Assembly (NCBI GenBank): GCA_035293765.1
Contig: DATGMF010000056.1
Span: 186,001 to 250,000, forward strand
Length of the DNA stretch: 64,000 nt
Origin: DASRHT01 sp035293765
GTDB taxonomy: Bacteria; Chloroflexota; Ktedonobacteria; Ktedonobacterales; Ktedonobacteraceae
Direction: 5' to 3'
Position 1 is the stretch's first letter; each line of letters opens with the position of its first letter. Below, one piece after another: positions 16,192 through 25,643 of the stretch. The notes beneath the pieces were generated by a model. The model saw only the letters and a program-made list of their open reading frames with translations. It did not search any database and was not told the DNA's origin. The position numbers were made by a program, and so were the translations under genes.

Positions 16192-17997
16192 TTGTCCAAG
16201 CGAGAATTTACCGTTGCCAATGAACATCTCTATAATCGCTCCAGTGCGACCCGCTGGATCATCTCCCATCTTTTGCGCTATAAGCATCTGGCCTTAGGCT
16301 TTATGTTCCTGTCAATTATCACAAATATACTCTTTTCTGTCATCCCGACGTTAACCGGCGTGGCCTTCAATGTTGTGCAGCAGGGGAGCGCGGGCTTCAG
16401 CCAACTGGTGCAACTGGCGCTGACCATGCTGGTCGTGGTGCTTGCCAGCGGCCTGATTGACATCTCCGCGCGCTTGACGGTGGAGGTTCTCGGGAAACGC
16501 TTTGCGCGTGACGCCCGTGAGGAACTGTATATTAGCCTGCTGGGGAAAAGCCAGACCTTCCATAACCGCCAGCGCGTCGGCGATGTAATGGCCCGCGCCG
16601 CCAATGATATGACCCAGTTGAGCGATATGGTCGTGCCCGGCTTTGATGCCATCTTCGATTCGTTTACCAGTTTAGCCGTGATTCTTACCTTCATTGGCTT
16701 CCTGAACGTGAAATTGCTGCTCACCCCGCTGCTCTTCACCGTGGCCTTCTTGATTGCTCTGCGCGCCTACTCGCGTAAGCTCAGTCCGGTCTCCGATCAG
16801 ATGCGCGAACAGTTCGGCGAGACGAATGCCGTGCTGAACGAGGCCGTGACGGGCATTGAGGTGGTCAAGGCGACCGCGCAGGAAGAGCAGGAGAAGAGCA
16901 AGTTCAATCGCAATGCCTCCCGCTACCGCGATTTCTACGTGAGAAATGGGCAGATTCAAGGACGCTACCTGCCAATGTTGCTGCTCGGCATCACGCTGGC
17001 GCTGGCCTTCTTGCAGGGCCTGTATATGGTCACGCAGCAGCAGCTATCGCTCGGCAGCCTGGTGGCTTTTATGGGCCTGATGGTCAATCTGCGCTTCGTC
17101 TCCTTCATGTCCCTCTGGACCTTTAGCCTGGTCCAACTGGGCGTGGCAGGCTCTAACCGCATCCTGGCGTTGATGAAAGAGGAGACCGAACTGGATGAAA
17201 ACGAGTCGGGGTATCGTGAAGCGATGCGCGGCGATATCGTCTTTGAGCATGTGACCTTTGGCTATGGCTCGGTTCCCATCTTGAAGGATCTCTCGTTCCA
17301 CGCGCAGCCGGGGCAGACTATCGCGATTGTAGGACAGACCGGAGCAGGCAAGAGCAGCCTGACGAAGCTGGTCAACCGCATCTACGATGTCAACGAGGGG
17401 CGCGTGCTGATCGATGGCGTTGACGTGCGCGACTGGAGCCTGGATTCCCTGCGCTCCCAGATTTCCACCATCGAGCAAGACATCTTTCTCTTCTCGCGCT
17501 CCATCGCCGAAAATATTGCCTATGGGCTGGGGCAGAAGGCCAACCGGGACGCGATAGAGGCAGCCGCGAAGGATGCTCAGGCCCACGAGTTCATTACCAG
17601 CTTCAAAGACGGCTACGAGACTGAGATCGGCGAGCGTGGCGTGACGCTCTCGGGCGGTCAGCGCCAGCGCGTCGCCATCGCCCGCGCTCTGCTCACCGAT
17701 CCGCGTATCCTCATCCTGGACGATTCGACCAGCGCGATTGATAGCGCGACCGAGGACGAGATTCAGAAAGCTATCCGTCGCCTGCTCGAAGGCCGGACAA
17801 CGCTGCTGATCACTCATCGTCTCTCGCAGATCCGCTGGGCTGATAAGATTCTGGTCTTGAGCAAGGGCGAGCTGGTCGATCAGGGAACGCACGAAGAGTT
17901 GCTGCAACGCTGTGATGCCTACCGTCGCATCTTCTCGCATTACTTTCAGTATTCTCAAGCGGATCGAGATGGCTATCACCTCGCGCCGCCCCTTTGA
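16192..17997 (+). CDS. ABC exporter half-transporter, subunit with degenerate catalytic Glu
   Basis: 601 residues beginning with TTG, preceded by AAAGGAGG at a 6-base distance. Residues 1-330 form six membrane helices of the type I exporter fold. The nucleotide-binding domain has Walker A GQTGAGKSS (about 381), signature LSGGQRQR (about 486) and Walker B ILILDDST (about 507-514). The residue after the Walker B Asp is Asp rather than the catalytic Glu. The next gene encodes a partner with the opposite defect. Such pairs (BmrCD, TM287/288 type) export drugs or lipids as heterodimers. Confidence 0.92.
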   Translation: MSKREFTVANEHLYNRSSATRWIISHLLRYKHLALGFMFLSIITNILFSVIPTLTGVAFNVVQQGSAGFSQLVQLALTMLVVVLASGLIDISARLTVEVLGKRFARDAREELYISLLGKSQTFHNRQRVGDVMARAANDMTQLSDMVVPGFDAIFDSFTSLAVILTFIGFLNVKLLLTPLLFTVAFLIALRAYSRKLSPVSDQMREQFGETNAVLNEAVTGIEVVKATAQEEQEKSKFNRNASRYRDFYVRNGQIQGRYLPMLLLGITLALAFLQGLYMVTQQQLSLGSLVAFMGLMVNLRFVSFMSLWTFSLVQLGVAGSNRILALMKEETELDENESGYREAMRGDIVFEHVTFGYGSVPILKDLSFHAQPGQTIAIVGQTGAGKSSLTKLVNRIYDVNEGRVLIDGVDVRDWSLDSLRSQISTIEQDIFLFSRSIAENIAYGLGQKANRDAIEAAAKDAQAHEFITSFKDGYETEIGERGVTLSGGQRQRVAIARALLTDPRILILDDSTSAIDSATEDEIQKAIRRLLEGRTTLLITHRLSQIRWADKILVLSKGELVDQGTHEELLQRCDAYRRIFSHYFQYSQADRDGYHLAPPL

Positions 17998-18021
17998 GGC
18001 TGTGTAGCACCAAATCCTAAG

Positions 18022-19902
18022 ATGTCAAGTGGAAATGCATTAAGAATGGGGGAACCAATGGGCTTTATCATGGATGGCCTGGATGCCGAAGCGTACGACC
18101 GGACATATAAGGATAGGCAACTTGTCGGGCGCATCATTGGCTACTTCCGACCACATCTAGCCACGATGCTCTTTGTCGCCGGGCTAATTGTGTTCAACTC
18201 GCTGCTGGATACCGCCTTCCCTCTGCTGATCTCGCGCAGCCTGGATACGCTGACCCTCTCCAGAGCCTTACAACCGGTGTTCTGGCTGGTCGGCTTTATC
18301 CTCCTTGCCGCCGTGCTCTCCTGGACCTGCAATATGTTCCGCCAGTGGTATACCGCGCGCGCCGTCGGGGACGTGGTGTTGCAGTTGCGCAAAGATGCCT
18401 TTGGCGCGGTCATGGATCGCGATATGTCGTTCTTCGATGAATTCTCGTCGGGCAAGATCGTCAGCCGTGTCACCTCCGATACCGATAGCTTCGCGACGGT
18501 GGTGACGCTCACGCTCAACCTGCTCAGCCAGTTCCTCCTCTTCTTCCTTGTCGCCGGCATATTGCTGGTGAGAGACTGGAGCCTGGCGCTGATCGCTTTT
18601 GCTATCATGCCCGCTATCCTGACGGTGGCGCTGGGCTTCCGCTATCTGGCGCGTCGTTTCACCCAGCGTTCCCAGCGCTCACTCGCCCGCGTCAACGCCA
18701 ACGTGCAAGAAGTCGTTAGCGGCATCACGGTGGCGAAGAACTTCCGGCAGGAGCAGAGTATGTACGACGAGTTCAAGAGCGTCAACGATCAGTCGTATCA
18801 TGTCAATGTGCGCTCGGGATTCCTTTATAATGGCGTCTTCCCCGTTCTGGTGGGAATTGCCAACCTCGGCACAACGCTGGTGGTCTACTTCGGCGGCATG
18901 AGCGTGCTCGGTGGCAAGATCTCCGCCGGCGAATGGTTCCTCTTTGTACAAAGCATCGGCCTGCTCTGGTTCCCGGTGACGAGCATCGCCTCGTTCTGGA
19001 GCCAGTTCCAGCTCGGTCTCTCGGCGAGCGAGCGCGTCTTTGCCCTGCTGGACGCGGAGCCGCTCGTGCATCAAATCGATAACCGTCCGGTTTCGCGCCT
19101 GACCGGTAAGATCGAGTTCAAGGATCTGCACTTTAGCTACGATAATCGGCATACCGCGCTGGCGAACTTCAACCTGACAATCAACGCGGGCGAGACGGTG
19201 GCCTTCGTCGGTCACACGGGCGCAGGCAAGTCGAGCCTGGGCAAGCTGGTTGCGCGCTTCTACGAATTTCAGGGCGGCCAGATCCTGATCGATGGGCAGG
19301 ATATTCGCAGCTTCGACCTGCATGACTACCATCACCATCTGGGGATTGTGCCGCAGGTGCCGTTCCTCTTCTCCGGTACTGTCACCGACAATATCCGCTA
19401 CGCCCAACCGGAGGCAAGCGACGAGGAGGTCGCGGCTGTGGCTCAGCAGATCGGCGGCGGCGACTGGATCGATGCTCTGCCCGAAGGCTTGCAAACGCCG
19501 GTGGGAGAGACCGGCAAGGCGCTCTCAATGGGACAGCGCCAACTGGTCGCCCTCGCACGCGTGCTGTTGCAAGATCCTTCGATTATCATCCTGGACGAAG
19601 CGACCGCCAGCGTCGATCCGCTGACCGAAGCCCAGATCCAGGAAGGGCTCGACGTTGTGCTGGAGGGCCGGACCGCTATCGTCATCGCCCATCGCCTCTC
19701 GACCATCCGCAACGTTGACCGCATCATCGTTCTCAGCCATGGCCGTATCGTCGAAGAGGGGAACCATGATCTGCTGATGAGCCAGGGCGGTCACTATGCC
19801 CAACTCTACAATACCTACTTCCGCCACCAGTCGCCCGACTACAAGCCCGGCGAAGGCTTCGTCCCCGTGCTCGTGCCGGTTGACGAGAAAGAAGCGGTGT
19901 AA
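18022..19902 (+). CDS. ABC exporter half-transporter, partner subunit
   Basis: 626 residues; an internal ATG at 18058 with GGGGGAA upstream is an alternative start giving 614. Six membrane helices precede the nucleotide-binding domain with Walker A GHTGAGKSS (about 397), a signature altered to LSMGQRQL (about 501) and a canonical Walker B ILDEAT with catalytic Glu at about 526. In the heterodimer its weak signature would face the Asp-containing Walker B of the first subunit, giving one degenerate and one active ATP site. It starts 24 bases after the first subunit. Confidence 0.92.
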   Translation: MSSGNALRMGEPMGFIMDGLDAEAYDRTYKDRQLVGRIIGYFRPHLATMLFVAGLIVFNSLLDTAFPLLISRSLDTLTLSRALQPVFWLVGFILLAAVLSWTCNMFRQWYTARAVGDVVLQLRKDAFGAVMDRDMSFFDEFSSGKIVSRVTSDTDSFATVVTLTLNLLSQFLLFFLVAGILLVRDWSLALIAFAIMPAILTVALGFRYLARRFTQRSQRSLARVNANVQEVVSGITVAKNFRQEQSMYDEFKSVNDQSYHVNVRSGFLYNGVFPVLVGIANLGTTLVVYFGGMSVLGGKISAGEWFLFVQSIGLLWFPVTSIASFWSQFQLGLSASERVFALLDAEPLVHQIDNRPVSRLTGKIEFKDLHFSYDNRHTALANFNLTINAGETVAFVGHTGAGKSSLGKLVARFYEFQGGQILIDGQDIRSFDLHDYHHHLGIVPQVPFLFSGTVTDNIRYAQPEASDEEVAAVAQQIGGGDWIDALPEGLQTPVGETGKALSMGQRQLVALARVLLQDPSIIILDEATASVDPLTEAQIQEGLDVVLEGRTAIVIAHRLSTIRNVDRIIVLSHGRIVEEGNHDLLMSQGGHYAQLYNTYFRHQSPDYKPGEGFVPVLVPVDEKEAV

Positions 19903-19936
19903 AGTTTTATGTGAAGAAAGGAATGGTCAACGAAGT

Positions 19937-19964
19937 CAGGAAGCCTACCTCTCAAGGCTTCCTG
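19937..19964. terminator. Hairpin after the ABC exporter operon
   Basis: CAGGAAGCCT / AGGCTTCCTG, 10-base arms. No T-run follows, so the function as a terminator is moderate. Confidence 0.45.
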
Positions 19965-20139
19965 GCAGATCAGAACGCGTCATGTGCTACTCTGGCGCTA
20001 TCTCCTGACCTGGCAAAAACCAGAAGACCAGCCCATTATTTGAAAACAACCTCTTCTTAACGTTTTTATTGATAGATAGAAAAAACTGACTAGCAATGAA
20101 AAGCATAATCATTTAGCCGTACTGGTTGGTAAGAATGCC

Positions 20140-21954
20140 ATGAAGAAAAAGAAGCATAACGCCTATACCTCACCTCGTTTCACCACTCAAAAAACCAGAG
20201 GTCAATGGTACGCGACCGGCAATGGTCATTATGCACTTGGGCACTATGAGGAAGCATTGGCCGCCTATACCCAGGCTATCCAACTGGACCCCACGGACAG
20301 TAACCTCTACACTCGTCAGGGCATGGCCCTTTACAAGCTCAAACGCTACGAAGAAGCCCTGACAGCTTACAACAAGAGCCTCGAACTAAATCCTGAAGCA
20401 GATTGGAATTTGCGCAACAAAGGGGATGCGCTCAGAAAACTGAAACGTGAGGAAGAGGCGCTAGCCGCCTATGAGCAGGCTATTCCCCTTTCACCAGACA
20501 ACGCCGCTAACTATTATAAACAGGCAGGCGCCCTGGTGGCCTTACAACGCTATGAAAAGGCGCTGGCTGCCTACGAGCGGGCAATCCAGCTTCAACCAGA
20601 TGAAGCGTACTATCACAATAGTAGAGGATCTACACTCTATCGGCTAAAACGCTATGAGGAGGCGTTGACCGCCTATGAGCGAGCTGCCCGGCTTCAACCA
20701 GACGAGGCCAGCTATCACCATAACCAGGCGCTTGCTCTCGATCAATTGCAGCGATACGAGGAGGCGCTAGCCGCCTATGAGCGAGCGATCCGGCTTCAAC
20801 CGCATAACGCTGTCTATCACGATAATCGCGGCCACATGCTCGCTACATTGAAACGCTATGAGGAGGCGCTGGCTGCCCACGAGCAGGCGCTTCGACTTCG
20901 ACCAGACATAGCCGGCTATCATGATAATCGAGGCTATGCGCTCTTTATGTTAAAACGCCATGAAGAGGCGCTGGCCGCCTATGAACGAGCGATCCAGCTT
21001 CGACCAGATAACGCTTTTTCTTATAATGCCAGAGGAAATGCGCTCTACGAGTTGAAACGCTATGAGGAGGCGCTGGCTGCCTATGAACGGGCAATTGAGC
21101 TTGAGCCAGACACGGCTACCTACCACAATAATCGAGGAAGCGCGCTCTTTATGCTGGGGCGCGCGGAAGAAGCTCTGGCTGCCCACAGAATGGCGCTGCG
21201 GCTCGATCCCAACCAGGGCCTCTACTATTGTAATCAGGGGAAAGATCTTTATCACCTGCGCCGTTACGCGGAAGCGTATGTGAGCTACGTTCATGCCACC
21301 GATCTTGATCCCACCTATGCCCCCGCGTTCACAGGGAAGGGCAGCGCTCTGTATGCTATGGAGCGCTACAAACATGCCCAGGCCGCTTTTGAAGAGGCGC
21401 GGCGGCTCGATCCCGATCAAATTGCTGCCCACCTTGCTATAGCTGAAACGCTCACTAGACGCAAACACTATAGTCAGGCGCTAGCCGCCAGTGAGCAGGT
21501 TATTTTGCTCAATCGCAGCAGCGCTCGCGCTTATGGGGCAAAAGGCTATGCGCTCTATGGGCTCAAACGGTATGAGGAAGCGCTGGTCTGTTATGAGCAG
21601 GCTAGAAAACTCGAGCCCACCGAGCTGCTATACCTGTTTAATCGAGGCAACGCGCTAAGAGAACTCGGTCGTCACGCGGAATCTGTGGCGGTCTTTGAAG
21701 AACTTCTAGCCGTCTATGAGCAGGAACTGCAACAGGGCAGGGCCAGCATTTCTACCTATGTTGGGAAAGGCAACACTCTCTACGAGCTCAAACGGTATGA
21801 AGAGGCACTAGCCGCCTACGATCAAGCTCTGGAAATTGATCCAAAATATATCTGTTTGCCTAAAATAAAATGCCTCTATAGACTCCATCGCCGGAGAGAG
21901 GCTTTCGCTGCGGCGAAAGCAGCGATCCGGCTGCGGATGAACCAGGGCATCTAA
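20140..21954 (+). CDS. TPR protein, about 16 tandem tetratricopeptide repeats
   Basis: 604 residues made almost wholly of 34-residue TPRs, with the recurring pattern G-x-A-L-x-x-L-x-R-Y-E-E-A-L-A-A-Y-E-x-A-I. Starts MKKKKHN; no signal peptide, membrane helix or catalytic domain. Middle repeats are very alike at DNA level, which suggests expansion by unequal recombination. The role is presumably protein-protein scaffolding. The 237-base gap before it contains no clear promoter. Confidence 0.88.
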   Translation: MKKKKHNAYTSPRFTTQKTRGQWYATGNGHYALGHYEEALAAYTQAIQLDPTDSNLYTRQGMALYKLKRYEEALTAYNKSLELNPEADWNLRNKGDALRKLKREEEALAAYEQAIPLSPDNAANYYKQAGALVALQRYEKALAAYERAIQLQPDEAYYHNSRGSTLYRLKRYEEALTAYERAARLQPDEASYHHNQALALDQLQRYEEALAAYERAIRLQPHNAVYHDNRGHMLATLKRYEEALAAHEQALRLRPDIAGYHDNRGYALFMLKRHEEALAAYERAIQLRPDNAFSYNARGNALYELKRYEEALAAYERAIELEPDTATYHNNRGSALFMLGRAEEALAAHRMALRLDPNQGLYYCNQGKDLYHLRRYAEAYVSYVHATDLDPTYAPAFTGKGSALYAMERYKHAQAAFEEARRLDPDQIAAHLAIAETLTRRKHYSQALAASEQVILLNRSSARAYGAKGYALYGLKRYEEALVCYEQARKLEPTELLYLFNRGNALRELGRHAESVAVFEELLAVYEQELQQGRASISTYVGKGNTLYELKRYEEALAAYDQALEIDPKYICLPKIKCLYRLHRRREAFAAAKAAIRLRMNQGI

Positions 21955-22123
21955 TGCCATCCTGTCGCTTTCTCTTTTGCTCTCACCTCCAAACTTTCTC
22001 CCAGCCCTGGCAGGGTCAACGCGAGGTCCAGAAGATGTGGCTTACCTGCGCTCTTTTGCTGCTCGCGGAAGATCAGTATAGCGTACTGTAAAATATTGCC
22101 TGCTATAACGTGTAACCTTCGAT

Positions 22124-22177
22124 GGTATACTCTATAGAAGTAAGTATATTGGTATACTCTATAGAAGTAAGTATATT
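22124..22177. repeat. Perfect 2 x 27-bp tandem repeat upstream of the oxidoreductase gene
   Basis: The unit from GGTATAC to GTATATT is present twice without a mismatch (22124-22150, 22151-22177). Each unit is itself a dyad, TATACT-11 bases-AGTATA. It ends 20 bases before the start codon and carries -10-like TATACT, so a duplicated operator/promoter is likely. Confidence 0.7.
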
Positions 22178-22196
22178 CCATAAAAGAGGCTCTGTT

Positions 22197-23861
22197 ATGC
22201 AGGCAGTACATCCCTTCTCACGCAAACAGCGCTTTGGCATCGGATTTCTGTCCGGTCTGATTGCGGGCGTTATTGCAAGTATTGTGATGCTTATTTTGAG
22301 CGTCACGTTCAACGGCGTCTCGCTGCCAGAAGCCGCCGGTGCTACATTCACCGCGCTGGTACCTCTTCCTGTCTTTGCCTATCTACATCAGGTGATCGGG
22401 GGAGATGCTAAGCATTACTTATTCTACGGCATTTTAGTTGGACAATTTCTTGTCTTCGCGCTTAGTGGCGGCCTTTGTAATCTCGTTGCAGCTTCTCCCC
22501 GTTTTGTCAAAAATAGTGCGTCACAGGAACAACTACACTGGCTGGTCGGGATCGCTCTGGCTTTTATCCTCTGGTTACTGACCGGCCTGCTCTTCCTGCC
22601 CTTTACCGGTGCTGGCATTTTTGGTGCCGCGCTGACCATTGGCGTGGGCAATACGATGATCAGCCTGGCTATCGTTGGCCTTGTCTTTGCCCTGCTGTTT
22701 GTCTATATCCAGAACTGGCTGGTGCAATACAGCCTGGAGAAGCAAGAGGCTGCGCGGGAGGCCGGTGGAGAAGGTGCTGTGGAGAATGGACTTTCACGCC
22801 GTACGCTGATTGGCAGTAGCCTTGCGTTGATCGGGTTGGGCGCGCTTGGGGTAGCTGCGTGGCGCTTTATCACCGGCTCGGGACCGAGCGCCGCCCTGAC
22901 CGGAACGGTGCAGGGGTATAAGAGCAAAGTTGTTCCTCCTCCTCAACCCAATTATGGCACGATTCAGCCAGTAGCTGGCCTTTCCGCCGAAATCACGCCA
23001 AACGACCAGTACTATATCGTCTCCAAAAACCTCGTCTCCGACCCCGTGGTCAATGGCACAACCTGGAAACTGACCGTTGAGGGAGAGGTTGCCCATCCCT
23101 TTACGCTGACATACAACGAATTGATGGCGCTGCCTCGAAAACAGCAATACGAGTCGATGATGTGCATTAGCAACGATGTCGGCGGCGAGTATATGAGCAG
23201 CGCCCTCTGGGAAGGGATTCCCCTGGCGAACCTGCTCCAGCGCGCAGGAGGAACGACGCCAGGCGCGACGAAAGTCGTGCTCTACGCGGTTGACGACTAT
23301 AGCGATAGCATTCATCTCTCTAAAGCTCTGGAACCAACCACGCTGGTTGCGGTCAAGATGAACGGCGCGACTCTGCCGACGGGCCACGGCTTCCCGGCTC
23401 GTCTCCTGGTGCCGGGCATCTATGGCATGAAGCATGTCAAGTGGATCAATCGTATCCGCGTGGTGCATGAAGACTACCAGGGGTACTGGCAGGTGCGCGG
23501 CTGGAGCGATCCTGCTCCCATACGGATGACGACCCGCATCGATACGCCCCTGACCGGCTCGCTCTTGCCGGCGAACAAGCCTGCCTATGTCGCCGGTGTG
23601 GCCTTCTCCGGCAATAAGGGGATCAGCGAAGTGGACGTGAGCTTTGACGGCGGCCATAGCTGGCAAAAGGCGACGTTAAAGCGGCCTTTGTCGAATCTCA
23701 CCTGGGTCCTCTGGGAAATACCCTGGCAGCCCGCCGTTGGCAAATACACGGTCGTCGCCCGTGCCATCGATATGGAAGGCAATGTGCAGATCCCCCAGAT
23801 CGCACCGCCACTGCCCGATGGCGCGACCGGCTATCACGCCATCGACATTATTGTCCAGTAA
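22197..23861 (+). CDS. Membrane-anchored molybdopterin (sulfite-oxidase-type) oxidoreductase
   Basis: About 554 residues from the ATG at 22197 (AAAGAGG upstream); an earlier in-frame ATG at 22122 would only translate the tandem repeat. About five or six membrane helices cover residues 1-185. A twin-arginine-like segment SRRTLIGSSLALIGLGALG follows near residue 200, then an oxidoreductase molybdopterin-binding domain with the Mo-ligand Cys in SMMCISNDVGGEY (about residue 323) and a C-terminal dimerisation domain (VSFDGGHSWQKA). The catalytic domain should face outside. The substrate is unknown; sulfite or a related oxyanion is typical. Confidence 0.88.
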   Translation: MQAVHPFSRKQRFGIGFLSGLIAGVIASIVMLILSVTFNGVSLPEAAGATFTALVPLPVFAYLHQVIGGDAKHYLFYGILVGQFLVFALSGGLCNLVAASPRFVKNSASQEQLHWLVGIALAFILWLLTGLLFLPFTGAGIFGAALTIGVGNTMISLAIVGLVFALLFVYIQNWLVQYSLEKQEAAREAGGEGAVENGLSRRTLIGSSLALIGLGALGVAAWRFITGSGPSAALTGTVQGYKSKVVPPPQPNYGTIQPVAGLSAEITPNDQYYIVSKNLVSDPVVNGTTWKLTVEGEVAHPFTLTYNELMALPRKQQYESMMCISNDVGGEYMSSALWEGIPLANLLQRAGGTTPGATKVVLYAVDDYSDSIHLSKALEPTTLVAVKMNGATLPTGHGFPARLLVPGIYGMKHVKWINRIRVVHEDYQGYWQVRGWSDPAPIRMTTRIDTPLTGSLLPANKPAYVAGVAFSGNKGISEVDVSFDGGHSWQKATLKRPLSNLTWVLWEIPWQPAVGKYTVVARAIDMEGNVQIPQIAPPLPDGATGYHAIDIIVQ

Positions 23862-23920
23862 GAACGCTCAGATACGTTCTTCTCTTGCCATGCCTGAATG
23901 CGGGCGAGCAACGCCCGCCT
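23860..23920. terminator. Tandem hairpins between convergent genes
   Basis: AAGAACG / CGTTCTT begins in the stop codon of the oxidoreductase and is followed by a T-rich stretch. A second stem GGGCG / CGCCC follows at about 23902-23916. Confidence 0.5.
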
Positions 23921-23932
23921 CAGACATGCCGC

Positions 23933-24802
23933 TCATTGCTGCAAGAACTCCAGCATCAGCGCATTGACCTGTTCCGGTTTCTCTTGCTGCACCCAGTGTC
24001 CGCTGTCGGGGATGCGTTTAAGCTGTAGCTGGGGAACCCATTGCTCAAGATCAACGGTCAGGCCGTGACCGAGCGCAACATCCTGCTCTCCCCAGATGAG
24101 GAGCGTCGGCGCGTTGATGAGCGTATTGGGCTGTGCCCCGGTCGGCCTGCGAATGCGGCGGAAGGTGGCCCGATAATAATTGATGCCGCCGGTCAACGCT
24201 CCCGGCTTGCTCATGGCATCACGATATCGTTCCTGCACATCTGGAGGGAAGGCCGATTTTTGCACTGCGGTCCTCTCAAGGACGCGTGCAATCGCGGCTG
24301 CTCGGTTGCGCCCCAGCACGTACTCCGGCAGCCAGGGCAACTGGAAGAAGAACATATACCAGCTCATGCGCATCTGCTTGAACGTCCGCAGTTCGCGGGC
24401 AAAGGCCCAGGGATGGGGCGCATTCAACACAATCAGGCGTTCGGTCATCCTGGGGTAGCGCATGGCAAATACCCAGGCGAGCGCCCCGCCCCAATCGTGC
24501 CCGACGATAATGGCCTTTTCCTGCCCCACTCCCTTGATCAGCCCCTCGATATCGCGCAGCAGGGTCGTCATATCATACCCACTGCGAGGCTTGTCGGTAT
24601 CATTGTAGCCGCGCAGGTCGGGCGCGATTACCGTGTAACCGTGTGCGGCGAGGAAGGGGATCTGGTAGCGCCAGGAATACCAGAACTCTGGAAAGCCATG
24701 CAGCAGCACGATCAGCGGCCCCTCACCCTGGGTCACGTAATGCATGCGAATGCCATTGGTAATGATATCGTGATGTTGCCAGGTCTCTGTGCTCGTTGCC
24801 AT
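23933..24802 (-). CDS. Alpha/beta hydrolase, epoxide hydrolase-like
   Basis: 289 residues. Oxyanion motif LLHGFPEFWYSW, nucleophile elbow VGHDWGGALAW with Asp as nucleophile, and C-terminal His in DSGHWVQQEKPEQVN. HGFPE with a GHDWG elbow is characteristic of epoxide hydrolases and haloalkane/fluoroacetate dehalogenases; the lid region fits epoxide hydrolase best. Cytosolic. GGGGGATATTC precedes the ATG. It is upstream of no obvious partner gene. Confidence 0.88.
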   Translation of the reverse strand: MATSTETWQHHDIITNGIRMHYVTQGEGPLIVLLHGFPEFWYSWRYQIPFLAAHGYTVIAPDLRGYNDTDKPRSGYDMTTLLRDIEGLIKGVGQEKAIIVGHDWGGALAWVFAMRYPRMTERLIVLNAPHPWAFARELRTFKQMRMSWYMFFFQLPWLPEYVLGRNRAAAIARVLERTAVQKSAFPPDVQERYRDAMSKPGALTGGINYYRATFRRIRRPTGAQPNTLINAPTLLIWGEQDVALGHGLTVDLEQWVPQLQLKRIPDSGHWVQQEKPEQVNALMLEFLQQ

Positions 24803-24824
24803 GAATATCCCCCATTGTGGCAGC

Positions 24825-24847
24825 GGGGCGGGGGCCAGCCCCGCCCC
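24825..24847. repeat. GC-rich REP-like palindrome
   Basis: GGGGCGGGG and CCCCGCCCC arms with a short centre, ending in CTAC. It lies between sdhB and the hydrolase gene and resembles the GTAGGGGC repeats found near 28.4, 47.0 and 50.2 kb. Confidence 0.5.
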
Positions 24848-24863
24848 TACAGAATCGAAGACC

Positions 24864-25571
24864 CTACGCTTCTTTTGTGCTGTTGTAGACGATGGCGCGT
24901 TTGACCTGCTCGATCAGGTCCGTGACCGGGATGCCGCGGGGGCAGGCATCAGAACAGTTGAAGATCGTGCGACAACGCCAGACGCCGTCGCGCTGACTGA
25001 GAATTGCCAGGCGTTCGGCTGCTCCCTGATCGCGGCTATCGAAGATGAAGCGATGCGCGTTGACAATCGACGCGGGACCGACCCAGTCGGGATTACCCCA
25101 GATCGAAGGGCAGGAGCCCGTGCAGGCGCCGCAAAGAATGCACTTGGTGCCCTCGTCATAACGTTCTCGCTCCTCGGGACTTTGCAGCCGCTCGGTTCCC
25201 GGCTCGTTATCGTGGGTAATCAGGTAAGGCTTGATCGACTTGTACTTGTCGAAGAACTGGTCCATATCGACGACCAGGTCCTTAATCACAGGATAGCCCA
25301 GCATCGGCTCAATTGTGACCTTCTTGCCTACGTCGCGCATCAGTACCTTGCAGGCCAGGCGATTGCGCCCATTAATGCGCATCGCATCGGAGCCGCAGAC
25401 GCCATGCGCGCAAGAACGGCGATAGGTCAGGGTGCCGTCTTTAGTCCATTTGACGATGTTTAAGGCGTCCAGCAGGCGATCAATGGGATCGACCTCGACC
25501 TTAAACTCGTCCCAATATGGCTTTGGGTCCCGTTCGGGATCGTAGCGCCTGATACGCATAAGTACTTCCAT
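24864..25571 (-). CDS. sdhB: Succinate dehydrogenase iron-sulfur subunit
   Basis: 235 residues. 2Fe-2S motif CAHGVCGSDAM...LAC, with Asp in the third ligand position as in E. coli SdhB. 4Fe-4S motif CILCGACTGSCPS and 3Fe-4S motif CRTIFNCSDACPRG follow. It passes electrons from FAD in SdhA to quinone at the membrane anchor. Last gene of the leftward sdhC-sdhD-sdhA-sdhB operon. Confidence 0.96.
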   Translation of the reverse strand: MEVLMRIRRYDPERDPKPYWDEFKVEVDPIDRLLDALNIVKWTKDGTLTYRRSCAHGVCGSDAMRINGRNRLACKVLMRDVGKKVTIEPMLGYPVIKDLVVDMDQFFDKYKSIKPYLITHDNEPGTERLQSPEERERYDEGTKCILCGACTGSCPSIWGNPDWVGPASIVNAHRFIFDSRDQGAAERLAILSQRDGVWRCRTIFNCSDACPRGIPVTDLIEQVKRAIVYNSTKEA

Positions 25572-25643
25572 GGCTTGGTACTCTCCTCATAAATTCCCTC
25601 AAAAGGGGGCATAGCTCTCGCCACCCGTTTGAGGAATTGAAAC

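Noticed and set aside
17044..17979. 311-codon minus-strand frame opposite the ABC exporter
   Set aside because: Shadow of a gene with complete ABC motifs.
22122..22196. N-terminal extension of the molybdoenzyme
   Set aside because: It only translates the 27-bp tandem repeat; the ATG at 22197 has the ribosome site.
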